Assembly: GCF_022458985.1 (NCBI RefSeq)
Contig: NC_061776.1
Coordinates: 10,992,591-11,056,590, forward strand
Reading direction: 5' to 3'
DNA from: Mugil cephalus
Lineage: Eukaryota > Chordata > Actinopteri > Mugiliformes > Mugilidae
DNA length: 64,000 bases
The notes under the pieces are model-generated. The model made no database searches. It had not been told where the DNA came from and was given only the letters and a program-made list of their open reading frames with translations. The position numbers were made by a program, and so were the translations under genes. Positions 26,701-33,311 of this stretch are shown one piece after another (position 1 is the first letter of the stretch; the number at the start of each line of letters is the position of its first letter).

Positions 26701-29700
26701 GGTGGCTGTGTGACCAACAGAAGCCTAACATTGGCTACAAAGATCTGATGAAGGGCTACCATAACAAAGTGAACTCACTGGCTGGACCCAAGGAGAAAAC
26801 AGAAGTCTCTCTGGTGGTCAACCTCTTCCAGTCTGTGTTGGACGGCTTCATCAGGGGCGAAATGAAACGGATCGAGTCTGAGCCAGTCAAGGTAAATACG
26901 ACACTTTCAGTCGATGTGAGAAAACAAGTTACAAGACTCAGTCACTTATCTCATTTCTGTTTTTTCTCAGAATACGAAGAAGAAGAGGAAAAAAGATAAA
27001 TGTGTAAGTTGAAGATTTTTATTAAGTTTATTCCTTTGTGAAGTATGTAAACAAATAATAATTCCTGTGTGATGCTTTGCTTGTTGTGTCTCCAGTTCGA
27101 TAGTCCTCTGGATCACCTGTTCAGCACCTACCAGGTGAACATCATGCAGTCATGTGACTTGTGTGGCTCGTACATCTGGGGAATGGAGAAAGCCTACATG
27201 TGCAGCGGTAAGCTCAAACACTTAATATGCCTTTTATAAGAAGTGCAACATATCAAACTGACCTCTTTCTTTCATTTTAGCTTGCAAGTTAATATGTCAC
27301 AAGAAATGCCTGAACAAGATCATCACCGACTGCTCGACGCGGTGCGCCAGGCTGGTAAGAGCTGACACGTTTAAATCAAATACCATGTAAACCCCACGTC
27401 TAAAAACTCCTGACATCTCTCCTGTACATTCCTCTCGTCTTTCCATGTGATAGGATAACAGTGTGCCCGGCTCCCTGCACTTTGGGGTGCAGGTGTGCGT
27501 CCTCACCAGTAAAGCCAACCCCGTGCCCAAAGTGATGGAGTTGTTGCTGATGCACGTGGAGCTAAACGGCCTCTACACCGAGGGCATTTACCGCAAGTCG
27601 GGCTCAGCCTGTCGAGCCAGGGAGCTCCACCAGCTTCTGCAGACGAGTAAGAAATTCTTTGCACCTCAGCTTGGAGCAAGGACTGCTAACATCCATCCAT
27701 CCAACATATTTTTGGAAAGAAACTCCATGGTGTCATGAGTTTGATGAACTTACAGCTCAGGTCCCTCTTAACAACGGGTCGCTGCTAATACTCCACACTT
27801 CCACCTGCCCGCCTCTGACTCCATTTTGCTGCAACCTAAGCTCCTTATGTTGAGACAACAACTCAGTCAGACAAAAAACAACCAATAACACAATAAGAAT
27901 AATCTAAAAAGGTAAAAATCACAGAGCTACTGTCGACGTGCTGCCACTCTTTCAGGCACACAAATCGTTAGTTGAAGTTTTTTTGTAACTTTAAAACAAT
28001 GTTAAAAATAAAACCAACACGTTAATTTCATTCCGCATGTTCTGTTTCACTTTCAGATCCTGAGGGAGCGTGTTTAGAGAACTACCCCATCCACACCGTC
28101 ACAGGTCTGGTTAAACGCTGGCTCCGAGAGCTGCCCGACCCCCTCATGACCTTCTCCCTCTACAACGACTTTCTGCGCGCAGTGGGTGAGACGAGATTTG
28201 AGATCGTTTGTGTATTTGTACGTCTTGTTTTGCTGTGCGCATGTGTTCTTCTGTTGAGCTAAATGATCTGGATGAATAAACAACACTGACACACACAATA
28301 ACAGTCGGTGGTTTATTGTAGGGAGCAAATTAGATGGAGCTGTGTGTCTCTAATGTGTAGTAGTTGCTGTTAGTAGCGTGGTTTTCTGAAATCCATTTCT
28401 ATTACCTGCACAGTAAATATATTAGCACATATACTTCTTGTACGTTATTCATCTGCTTCTTTAGTTTAAAAGGTACAATTATGTTATGTTTCTTGTATCC
28501 AGAGCTGCCAGAGAAAGATGAGAGAATAAGGGCAGTGTACCAAAAGGTTGATGAACTTCCTCCTGCTAATTACAACACACTGGAGCGGATTATCTTTCAC
28601 CTTGTCAGGTAGGCGCATTTTATTCATTTTTTTTTCTTTCTTTGTGTAATGAACGCTTGGTGAGAGTATCGACCTGTGCGTTTTCAGGGTTGCGAAAGAA
28701 GAGGAGCACAATAAGATGTCGCCGAGTTCTCTTGCCATTGTGTTTGCCCCCTGCATCCTGCGTTCGCCTGACGCTGACGACCCGTTCCTCGGCATGAAGG
28801 ACGTGTCCAAGACGACGCTGTGAGTGATCGCGCTGCACACTGCTGTAACCCTGCACCATCTCCAACACGTTCTATTCATTTATTATCCTCTGTGTGGTTT
28901 TTTGTTAGACATTGCATGTGTTTCTAAATACGAAATGTCGATTGTGTTGTCTGCAGCTGTGTGGAGATCCTGATCTCTGAGCAGTTCAGGCGCTACAAAG
29001 AGAAAATGCAGAACATCCAGGAGCTGGAATACGCAGAGGCCCTGGCTGTCAATCAGCTCAGACTAAGGAGACAAAACACGGTGAGAGTTCGCTAAGAGGG
29101 ACGGAAGAAGATGTGACGTGAAAATAGCACCAGGGTCAAACAGCGTCAGTCTGGCTGGAGGAATACAAAGATATATATATATATAAAGCATCAGACCACA
29201 CCAAAGAGGAAATGTTACCCACACACAGAAACCCGTATTGAACACTCATGTCACAATGTTCCTTTTTTTCCCCTCTGTTAGCTGTATTGTATATTCAAAT
29301 GTGTTTTAAGGTGTTCACCTTTAAACATGAAAGTTGCTTTTACATTGAGTATTTGTGTGTGTGTGTTTAAACCACTGCCTGGAGTATGTCACATCACATA
29401 CATCCCTGCTCATTAGCTCAAAAGTATTTGATGGTGCTAGGAAAGGTCAGAAACTCCTCAAGACGTGCAAGAAAACAAAACCTCGTAGCCATTTTTGCCT
29501 CTAATTGCCAAATAAACAGACTGCTAACACTTTTTTCCGGTCTGTGCACAGATAGTTGAAATGCCTTCAGAGCCTCCTGATGAAGAGACAAACCTCATAG
29601 AGAGAATCAGGTCCATCAAGCAAGAAAAGTGAGTTGAAATGGTTTAATTACAGCTAAGCTAACTTTGATTTTGAACTCCAACGACTAATGATGTCTCATG

Positions 29701-30494
29701 ATGTCTTTTACAGGACCAAGTTGGCGTTGGGACTGCCTGACCTGGAGCAGGAGAACTCTGACAATGACAACCTGGACTCATCGTCATCGATGAGCAACGA
29801 GAGCATCGACGACCGACTGTGCAGCCTGGAATCGGAAGGTCAGTAAGGAGGTATGCCACTTCCACCCTCGTCTGGCTTTAAGAAGACAACTTGTAAATAA
29901 ACTTGATGCAACAATTAGACAGGTACATGGAGGTTTGTTACAACCCTGACACCTTGATTCTGTTTCTTCCCAGAAAGATTTCCTGAAAGCGTGCGCCATT
30001 GTTCCCTACTAACACTTCTGCCAGACAACGGTTATAACAACTACATTATACCAACTAGCCTTTTCCACGCATACTAACCACCTTCCGCTGAAGCCCTTAT
30101 GCAGACAAATGCAACAGCTTTTACAGAGTAGATGCAGTTTGAAAGTTTGCACTGGTTCTTCTGTGTCCCACAAAGGTCAAACCAAATGTTTATTTATCTG
30201 ATTTTTCTATTTCAAGGAAAGATGACCGTGCAGGTGAAAACCCAGATACCCGATTGCCCGCATAAACCTCCTGACCTTGCTCAGAGAGTCCGAACCCTCA
30301 TGGCTGACTCAGACCATGAGCAGAGAGAGTTCACATCAAGACAACAAGAAGATGTCAACCTGTCCATGTGCTTCCTACCCAGCCAAGACCCCCTCCCCGC
30401 AGCCAACAGTCCTCAGGGCAAAAGGAAGACTCTGAATGGGAGCTTTGACGACCTGGACATCCCTTACATCGATGAGGACAACGAAGAAGAATAA
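4867..30494 (+). CDS. myo9b: unconventional myosin-IXb (complete, 40 coding exons, 1856 aa)
   Basis: This gene encodes a single-headed, actin-based motor that carries a RhoGAP domain and switches off Rho near actin. I placed 40 coding exons with GT-AG borders. Their summed length is 5571 nt and the frame stays open to TAA at 30492. Order: RA-like domain (about 13-107); motor (about 119-900) with P-loop GESGAGKT at 212-219, switch I NNSSRFG near 264-270 and switch II DMFGFE at 491-496; a basic loop-2 insert (about 680-780) typical of class IX; three IQ motifs (about 919-975); a Ser/Arg-rich linker; a C1 zinc finger (1414-1462, all His/Cys ligands present); and RhoGAP (about 1479-1680) with arginine finger R1516 in GIYRKSG and the K/R pair 1553/1557. 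The start at 4867 has A at -3 and begins the RA-like domain as in relatives. Human MYO9B is about 2157 residues with four IQ motifs, so the fish tail is shorter. MYO9A is the alternative, but overall wording fits MYO9B better. Confidence 0.92.
8669..8704 (+). repeat. (AC)n microsatellite
   Basis: About 18 AC units with one CG interruption near the start. Confidence 0.9.
8958..9235 (+). mobile_element. teleost retroposon relic (LINE/SINE type)
   Basis: It begins with a TTTATTTATATAGCACCTTT-type stretch and continues with an 'AAAGCCAA.. GATGAGTCTTAAG.. CTTCTTGAAAGC' series of words that I recognise as a repeat dispersed in many fish genomes. There is no intact ORF. The family assignment is from memory only. 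Confidence 0.4.
12094..12188 (+). CDS. myo9b: myo9b coding exon 2 (aa 254-285)
   Basis: Carries switch I (N264-G270, NNSSRFG), which contacts nucleotide phosphates. The exon ends in phase 2 at CGAGG|GTGAGG, giving R-G-A across the junction. Confidence 0.95.
12382..12444 (+). CDS. myo9b: myo9b coding exon 3 (aa 285-306)
   Basis: Encodes [20 protein letters not shown], matching the motor stretch after switch I. The acceptor is TTGCAG and the donor GTATAA, phase 2. Confidence 0.93.
12608..12707 (+). CDS. myo9b: myo9b coding exon 4 (aa 306-339)
   Basis: Encodes [20 protein letters not shown] and following residues. The NYHVFYYLL motif is a hallmark of myosin motors. Ends in phase 0 at CAAGCAG|GTACTT. 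Confidence 0.95.
13085..13350 (+). mobile_element. Tc1/mariner-family relic (copy A)
   Basis: A decayed fragment in the myo9b intron. On the + strand it still reads [20 protein letters not shown], the well-known WPPxSPDLNPIE.LWD block near the end of Tc1-type transposases. Words in its left part (TGTTGACCATCTTG.., ATCTGGATGTTACTTAGACA) are shared with the other copies in this window. The inverted ends are lost. Confidence 0.7.
13721..13821 (+). CDS. myo9b: myo9b coding exon 5 (aa 340-373)
   Basis: Encodes [20 protein letters not shown] and then [13 protein letters not shown], aligned with the MYO9B motor. The donor is GTATGT in phase 2, giving His373 across the junction. Confidence 0.93.
15453..15576 (+). 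CDS. myo9b: myo9b coding exon 6 (aa 373-414)
   Basis: Encodes [16 protein letters not shown], the conserved myosin helix, then a loop. The acceptor CTCTGCAG follows a short GT run. Donor GTAGTT. Confidence 0.94.
15653..15742 (+). CDS. myo9b: myo9b coding exon 7 (aa 415-444)
   Basis: Encodes [20 protein letters not shown] and the following strand, aligned with the motor. It is separated from exon 6 by a 76-nt intron. Confidence 0.93.
15884..15916 (+). repeat. (GAAA)n repeat
   Basis: A short run of about seven AAAG units in the myo9b intron. Confidence 0.8.
15957..16158 (+). mobile_element. hAT-like MITE, copy H1
   Basis: Begins CAGGGGTCTTCAACGTTTTT and ends ..CCCCCTGTTGAAAACCTATG, an imperfect terminal inverted repeat. 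It is flanked by 8-bp direct repeats TCTTAAAC / CCTTAAAC (7 of 8 identical), the target size expected for hAT. It is non-coding, with an AT-rich core. Confidence 0.75.
16624..16740 (+). CDS. myo9b: myo9b coding exon 8 (aa 445-483)
   Basis: Encodes [20 protein letters not shown], the conserved AxRDxxAKxLYxxLFxWI block of myosin motors. Donor GTGAGT, phase 0. Confidence 0.95.
16841..16975 (+). CDS. myo9b: myo9b coding exon 9 (aa 484-528)
   Basis: Contains switch II (D491-E496, DMFGFE) and the relay helix region [20 protein letters not shown]. The helix differs from the usual LQYYFNQHIF wording at several places. Donor GTAGGT. Confidence 0.95.
17259..17380 (+). CDS. myo9b: myo9b coding exon 10 (aa 529-569)
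   Basis: Encodes [20 protein letters not shown] and the LLDEES motif typical of myosins. Phase 2 end. Confidence 0.95.
17606..17824 (+). mobile_element. Tc1/mariner-family relic (copy B)
   Basis: Opens with CACGGATCAGCCATAACATT, the terminal repeat shared with copies C and F, and keeps words for the transposase block (GATCTCAAACTGATCA..TATCTGTGG). Shortened and non-coding. Confidence 0.75.
17959..18100 (+). CDS. myo9b: myo9b coding exon 11 (aa 569-616)
   Basis: Encodes [17 protein letters not shown].. and [15 protein letters not shown]. The F.I.HFAG.V.Y motif is conserved in myosin motors. Donor GTGCAG. Confidence 0.95.
18416..18605 (+). CDS. myo9b: myo9b coding exon 12 (aa 617-680)
   Basis: Encodes [20 protein letters not shown] and a helix leading into loop 2. 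Phase 1 end at ATGG|GTATGT. Confidence 0.94.
19065..19143 (+). CDS. myo9b: myo9b coding exon 13 (aa 680-706), loop-2 insert
   Basis: Encodes a basic segment [20 protein letters not shown], part of the large class IX insert at the actin-binding loop 2. The acceptor is a TCAGCAG tandem, so use of the second AG would drop one Ala codon. Confidence 0.9.
19250..19342 (+). CDS. myo9b: myo9b coding exon 14 (aa 706-737), loop-2 insert
   Basis: Encodes an acidic stretch [20 protein letters not shown] then [11 protein letters not shown], corresponding to the variable loop-2 insert. The frame is kept through both junctions. Confidence 0.88.
19450..19489 (+). CDS. myo9b: myo9b coding exon 15 (aa 737-750), 40-nt exon
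   Basis: Small basic exon encoding [14 protein letters not shown]. The LIPK end aligns with the IIPK of MYO9B. Canonical splice sites (CTGCAG, GTAAAG). Confidence 0.88.
19618..19740 (+). CDS. myo9b: myo9b coding exon 16 (aa 751-791)
   Basis: Encodes [20 protein letters not shown] and [13 protein letters not shown], the point where the loop-2 insert returns to the conserved motor. Donor GTTTGT. Confidence 0.93.
20623..20703 (+). CDS. myo9b: myo9b coding exon 17 (aa 792-818)
   Basis: Encodes [20 protein letters not shown] and VRANAER, the conserved PxFIRCI.xN block. Arg of RCI is Phe here. Donor GTAACG. Confidence 0.94.
20801..20911 (+). CDS. myo9b: myo9b coding exon 18 (aa 819-855)
   Basis: Encodes [20 protein letters not shown] and then the [10 protein letters not shown] stretch of the converter region. 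Phase 0 at both ends. Confidence 0.95.
21002..21124 (+). CDS. myo9b: myo9b coding exon 19 (aa 856-896)
   Basis: Encodes [20 protein letters not shown].. and YQIGKTK, the end of the motor (Y-x-IGKTKVFL continues in the next exon). The donor GTTAAT is weaker than its neighbours. Confidence 0.93.
21481..21630 (+). CDS. myo9b: myo9b coding exon 20 (aa 897-946), first IQ motif
   Basis: Encodes [12 protein letters not shown] and the IQ1 helix ([11 protein letters not shown], about 922-932). It ends in the IQ of the second motif. IQ motifs bind calmodulin-type light chains. Confidence 0.94.
21955..22085 (+). CDS. myo9b: myo9b coding exon 21 (aa 947-990), IQ motifs 2-3
   Basis: Encodes [10 protein letters not shown] (rest of IQ2) and [15 protein letters not shown] (IQ3), then an acidic EDEEESE stretch. 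Human MYO9B has four IQ motifs, so one seems missing here. The acceptor lies in TTTTCAG|AGG. Confidence 0.85.
22401..22673 (+). mobile_element. hAT-like MITE, copy H2
   Basis: Same family as H1: begins CAGCGGTCGTCAACGATTTT and ends ..GTTCAAGGCCTATG. It is flanked by CTGTAAAG / ATGTAAAG (7 of 8 identical), an 8-bp target duplication. The core words CTATATGTGTTAAA and GTCTAATCAACCAAA are shared with H1/H4. Confidence 0.75.
23110..23400 (+). mobile_element. teleost retroposon fragment abutting exon 22 acceptor
   Basis: Starts with AGAATAGAATAGAAAAATAC and TTTATTCATCCCCTG.., and near its right end reads GGGGACAGAGGACCTCCTGA. Both blocks belong, from memory, to one fish LINE/SINE-type repeat. It appears to extend to within about 40 bases of the splice acceptor at 23402. 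Confidence 0.5.
23403..23708 (+). CDS. myo9b: myo9b coding exon 22 (aa 990-1092), tail linker
   Basis: Encodes [20 protein letters not shown] and an Arg/Ser/Pro-rich linker of low complexity, typical of the poorly conserved MYO9B tail between IQ motifs and C1. Phase 2 at both ends. Confidence 0.9.
23817..23898 (+). CDS. myo9b: myo9b coding exon 23 (aa 1092-1119)
   Basis: Encodes [20 protein letters not shown] and SSSAAK, a Ser-rich piece of the tail with likely phosphorylation sites. Canonical splice borders. Confidence 0.88.
24113..24310 (+). CDS. myo9b: myo9b coding exon 24 (aa 1120-1185)
   Basis: Begins with a strongly basic [20 protein letters not shown], which could act as a nuclear or membrane-binding patch, then Ser/Pro-rich sequence. 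An alternative donor (GTCAAG) lies two codons before the chosen GTACTG, and either keeps the frame. Confidence 0.85.
25265..25368 (+). CDS. myo9b: myo9b coding exon 25 (aa 1186-1220)
   Basis: Encodes [20 protein letters not shown] and a Ser/Thr/Gln-rich end. Recognised only by splice sites and frame continuity, not by a domain. Confidence 0.82.
25475..25545 (+). CDS. myo9b: myo9b coding exon 26 (aa 1220-1244)
   Basis: Encodes [20 protein letters not shown], comparable to the TFKRLFLHK-type basic patch of MYO9B. The acceptor follows a long T-rich tract. Confidence 0.85.
25911..26095 (+). CDS. myo9b: myo9b coding exon 27 (aa 1244-1305)
   Basis: Encodes a tail segment that ends [14 protein letters not shown], aligned with the NELKYLDEFLLNK block of MYO9B, so conservation resumes here. 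Donor GTGAGG. Confidence 0.92.
26520..26621 (+). CDS. myo9b: myo9b coding exon 28 (aa 1306-1339)
   Basis: Encodes [20 protein letters not shown] and [11 protein letters not shown], matching the helical region before C1 in MYO9B. Confidence 0.93.
26721..26891 (+). CDS. myo9b: myo9b coding exon 29 (aa 1340-1396)
   Basis: Encodes [20 protein letters not shown].. and [18 protein letters not shown], the strongly conserved pre-C1 helices (compare VLNLFQSLLDEFTRG). Confidence 0.95.
26971..27003 (+). CDS. myo9b: myo9b coding exon 30 (aa 1397-1407), 33-nt microexon
   Basis: Eleven-residue polybasic exon [11 protein letters not shown], phase 0 on both sides, so it could be skipped without a frameshift. 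The human protein has a similar KKKRK patch just before C1. Confidence 0.9.
27096..27207 (+). CDS. myo9b: myo9b coding exon 31 (aa 1408-1445), C1 domain N-half
   Basis: Provides H1414, C1427, C1430 and C1443 of the C1 zinc finger (H-x12-C-x2-C-x12-C). Phase 1 end. Confidence 0.95.
27281..27354 (+). CDS. myo9b: myo9b coding exon 32 (aa 1445-1469), C1 domain C-half
   Basis: Completes the zinc finger with C1446, H1451, C1454 and C1462. Confidence 0.95.
27454..27646 (+). CDS. myo9b: myo9b coding exon 33 (aa 1470-1534), RhoGAP start
   Basis: Encodes [20 protein letters not shown] and the [12 protein letters not shown] motif, whose R1516 is the catalytic arginine finger that speeds GTP hydrolysis by Rho. 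Confidence 0.96.
28057..28185 (+). CDS. myo9b: myo9b coding exon 34 (aa 1534-1577), RhoGAP
   Basis: Encodes [20 protein letters not shown], the LK.WLRELP.PL signature of RhoGAP domains. K1553 and R1557 are the usual Rho-contacting residues. Confidence 0.96.
28503..28608 (+). CDS. myo9b: myo9b coding exon 35 (aa 1577-1612), RhoGAP
   Basis: Encodes [20 protein letters not shown] and the [10 protein letters not shown] helix, conserved in MYO9 RhoGAPs. Confidence 0.95.
28688..28819 (+). CDS. myo9b: myo9b coding exon 36 (aa 1612-1656), RhoGAP end
   Basis: Encodes [20 protein letters not shown], the N-x-M-x-x-x-x-L-A-x-x-F-x-P block that closes the GAP active site. Confidence 0.96.
28957..29080 (+). 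CDS. myo9b: myo9b coding exon 37 (aa 1656-1697)
   Basis: Encodes [20 protein letters not shown] and a helical stretch after the GAP domain, with coiled-coil-like spacing. Confidence 0.95.
29552..29628 (+). CDS. myo9b: myo9b coding exon 38 (aa 1698-1723)
   Basis: Encodes [17 protein letters not shown], matching the ILIERIQSIKEEKED block of MYO9B. Confidence 0.94.
29714..29838 (+). CDS. myo9b: myo9b coding exon 39 (aa 1723-1765)
   Basis: Encodes [20 protein letters not shown] and a Ser-rich acidic tail (compare ENLDSETSASTES). Phase 1 donor GTCAGT. Confidence 0.92.
30217..30494 (+). CDS. myo9b: myo9b last coding exon (aa 1765-1856, stop TAA)
   Basis: Encodes [20 protein letters not shown] and an acidic C-terminus ending [12 protein letters not shown]. 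The TVQVKT part corresponds to TVRVKT of human MYO9B. The acceptor is TTCAAG, a rarer AAG type. Confidence 0.92.
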
Positions 30495-31280
30495 GACCAT
30501 TAGCCATATTTTGAATATTCCCAAGTTTATGTTAATAGAAGCAAAAAAAAAAGTAAGAATAATTGCACTTTGTTTTACAGACTTTTCAATTTGTCCATGC
30601 TGCTATGGAAACAAAGTGCTTGGAGAATTTATATGTATATAGTGGGAAATAATGCTGACCTCCTTCAGGGATTTTATATCAGGTCTAGAGAAACTAGTCA
30701 TCCTTATATTAGCCCGCGATTGTTTTTGTTTTTTTAACGTATCAGAATTGTACAGTACACATTTTTATAAAATGCCGATATTGTATGACGAGTTCTGTAG
30801 AGGAAAATGGCACGACATGACGAGAAGCAATCAAGTATACAAGTGTTTCTTTTAATAATGAACAATACTGTGAGCTCGATTGTTGTGGTAGAAACGGGAG
30901 TTTATTTTGTTTGTGGAGATAAAATATCTCTTAACTTTGTATATAAAGTGATTCCCCATTGTACAGAGTTTGATGTTTGGGCAGTTGTTGAGTGCACCTT
31001 CAGAAACCATTAGTCTTATGGGTTTTCCACCATTTTCTTGTGAGATATATATATATACTACTATGACTGAACACTGATTCAGAAAATGAATTGCTGCCTT
31101 TTACATGCTTTGACGGACTATCTTTGTTCACGCCACCAAGTCAACCTATGTCGATGCATTCAAATGGTTTTATTTTTATTTGCATGTCTGTGTGTTTTAC
31201 AAGAGGTGGGAGTAATGCAAATTGGTGAACAAGTCTGACTTATGTCACGAACTGAAATAAACAGCCAATTTTTTCAGACC
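30495..31280 (+). other. myo9b: myo9b 3' UTR
   Basis: AT-rich, no coding potential, closed by AATAAA at 31256 and followed at once by a transposon relic. The downstream limit is estimated from the signal. Confidence 0.7.
31256..31261 (+). terminator. myo9b: myo9b polyadenylation signal AATAAA
   Basis: First canonical AATAAA after a long AT-rich 3' UTR. Cleavage is expected 10-30 bases on. Other AATAAA-like words at 31637-31670 belong to the neighbouring relic. Confidence 0.65.
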
Positions 31281-31757
31281 TGTTCAGACGTGGACTGCAC
31301 TAGAACTTGAAGTTGTGTTGTCACATCTGGCACCAAGAAGTCAGCAGCAGACCTTTTAAGTCTACCAGCATCGACTTCTCAGCAACGAGCTACAGTAGCT
31401 CGTCTGTTGGATTCAACCACACAGACGTGCCTTCATTCCCTACGTGCCATTGACACTGTTGCAGTGACCGCTTTTCCTTCCTTGGACCACTTCTGAGACG
31501 AGAGCTGCAGTTTTGGACACGCTCTGACGCAGTCGTCCTGCCATCAAAGATTGTCCCTTGTCAAAGTCACTTAAGTTGTTCTACTTCTCCCATTTTTTTT
31601 TCTTCATTTAACATCAACTTTTAGGACAAAAATGTAATAATAAATGTAAAATGTAATAAATCCCGCCCTCTGACTGGTGCCATAATAACCAAATGATCTG
31701 TGTTATTCACTTTGTCACACACGTCATCAGTGGTCTTAATGTTTTGGCTGATACAGT
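31270..31757 (-). mobile_element. Tc1/mariner-family relic (copy C)
   Basis: The terminal words (CAGTGGTCTTAATGTTTTGG, GCTGAT) and internal blocks such as CAGTAGCTCGTCTGTTGGAT and GAGAGCTGCAGTTTTGGA match, from memory, the reverse strand of a fish Tc1-type transposase N-terminal (DNA-binding) region. It is broken and non-coding, and sits directly after the myo9b poly(A) site. Confidence 0.7.
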
Positions 31758-32990
31758 ATGTTTCTAGTTGAAGCAATTTAAAGAAACAGAACATCAATGG
31801 AATAAATGAACCAGGTAACTAATTAGCTGAAGTGATAAATCAGGTATTATCAAGAAAGCCAGACAAAAATGATTGTGCATCTTGAATGAAAATCGAATCT
31901 ATCATATAATTCAGTGTAAAGAACCAGTTTTAAATTAGTAAATGGATTATTATTACAAATTGTTTACCTTTTGTGATGTGGATTATGCACCACAAAAATG
32001 CAATGAATAATCCAAGTCCATTTTTAAGCCATTAATCCAATTATTATGAAACAATAAAAAAAATGGACTGATAGCAAATGCAACATATCTTTTTAAAAAG
32101 ATCACAAAAATCAACCATTTTTTTTTCATCCCTGATAACATCTGGAATATTTCTTCTGAAGGCCAAATCTTCAGTTACTCAGTTTTTGCTTTTAGCAGTA
32201 AATTTGTTACAGCTGTGCATACTGTGACAAGTTTCCAACGCAAGAGGTTTCATCTTGAGTCATTGCTCAATACAAGCTTTCCCAGAACCCTTAAACTAGG
32301 TGCATCGTCATCCAAGTGTTAATGACATGTAATGGAGCAATAATAAATACAGTATTGACACATACAAACATTTCCAAACTTTCAAAATACAAAGAAGAAA
32401 AAAGAAACTGAAAGACTTTTAGATTGCCATTGTTTAGAATAAGTGCCTTGAAGCGATCGAGCTCTGGATGTGGATACTTGATATGGACATATGATAAAAC
32501 ATTTAAAATGTTAAGCAAAATGTTGTTACTGTATTACGGTTTATTTTTCCGATTTAATTTTGACGTATTTATTTATATTTAAACTTAAATATGAACTGCT
32601 ATGTCTGTAATGTCAATAGCTCCGCGACAGGCTACCGTAATATTCGTAACCTGTGCGCAACATGCTCGCTAGCGCTTCCTATCCAGCTACCGTAGTAACC
32701 GTTGTTCTCATCCACACGCAACATTCTTTTTTCTCATTCATAAAACGCTAAAATCGGGGACATTTTCGGGGACAGCTTTAGCCGGGGGACAGGTCATCTA
32801 AAACGGGGACTTCACTATCCCCGTAAATCGGGGACGTCTCAGCGGTCACCCTACCGTGGAAGGAGTCGAACATCTTGTTCACTTTCTTCATAAACACAGC
32901 CGTAACTCCTTATAAGGGATTTCCTCTTTGTTACCCGCGGCGTGATGCTCACAAATCATCATGTGAGGATCAATGGCACCAACCTTTCCT
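31758..32990. other. AT-rich intergenic stretch between myo9b and the MFSD14 gene
   Basis: No exons or recognised elements to about 32.6 kb. From about 32750 composition becomes GC-richer with CG dinucleotides as the promoter of the next gene is approached. Confidence 0.55.
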
Positions 32991-32993
32991 CGA

Positions 32994-33072
32994 CCAATCA
33001 GAGGCCGCGTTTGGGTTCGCTCCGACATTAGAGAGCCAATCAGTCGCGGGTATTGCGAAGGAGGGGCGGGGC
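32994..33072 (+). promoter_or_regulatory. CCAAT / GC-box promoter of the MFSD14 gene
   Basis: Two CCAAT boxes, both inside the NF-Y-type CCAATCA context, lie at 32994 and 33036, 42 bases apart. A GC box GGGGCGGGGC at 33063 follows 27 bases later. There is no TATA box. This is the layout of a broadly expressed, TATA-less promoter, and it places transcription start near 33090-33120. Confidence 0.7.
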
Positions 33073-33099
33073 GTGTTTTAGTTCAGGAAGACGGTGGGG

Positions 33100-33225
33100 A
33101 TGAGAAATCATCATCATTCAGTTAGCTCACTGCTAGCTAGCTGCCTGGAGCCGATATTAGTAGACTGTTTTACTTTTGATAGGAGCAACGATGACCCTTT
33201 GACATCAAGAATGGACATAAGTTAA
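33100..33225 (+). other. upstream ORF ending 2 nt before the MFSD14 start codon
   Basis: An ATG at 33100 opens 41 codons and stops with TAA at 33223-33225, two bases before the main ATG at 33228. A second in-frame ATG at 33211 (four codons) and an out-of-frame one at 33191 (three codons) lie inside it. It counts only if transcription starts left of these ATGs. Confidence 0.45.
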
Positions 33226-33227
33226 CG

Positions 33228-33311
33228 ATGACGGGGGAGAAAAAGAAGAAAAAGCGGCTGAACCGCAGCATTCTTCTTGCAAAGAAAATTATAATAAAAG
33301 ATGGAGGAAGT
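33228..33311 (+). CDS. mfsd14a: MFSD14 gene coding exon 1 (aa 1-28)
   Basis: Encodes a very basic cytosolic N-terminus ending KDGGS. Donor GTGAGT, phase 0. The next exon continues PQGIG as in MFSD14A. Confidence 0.92.
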
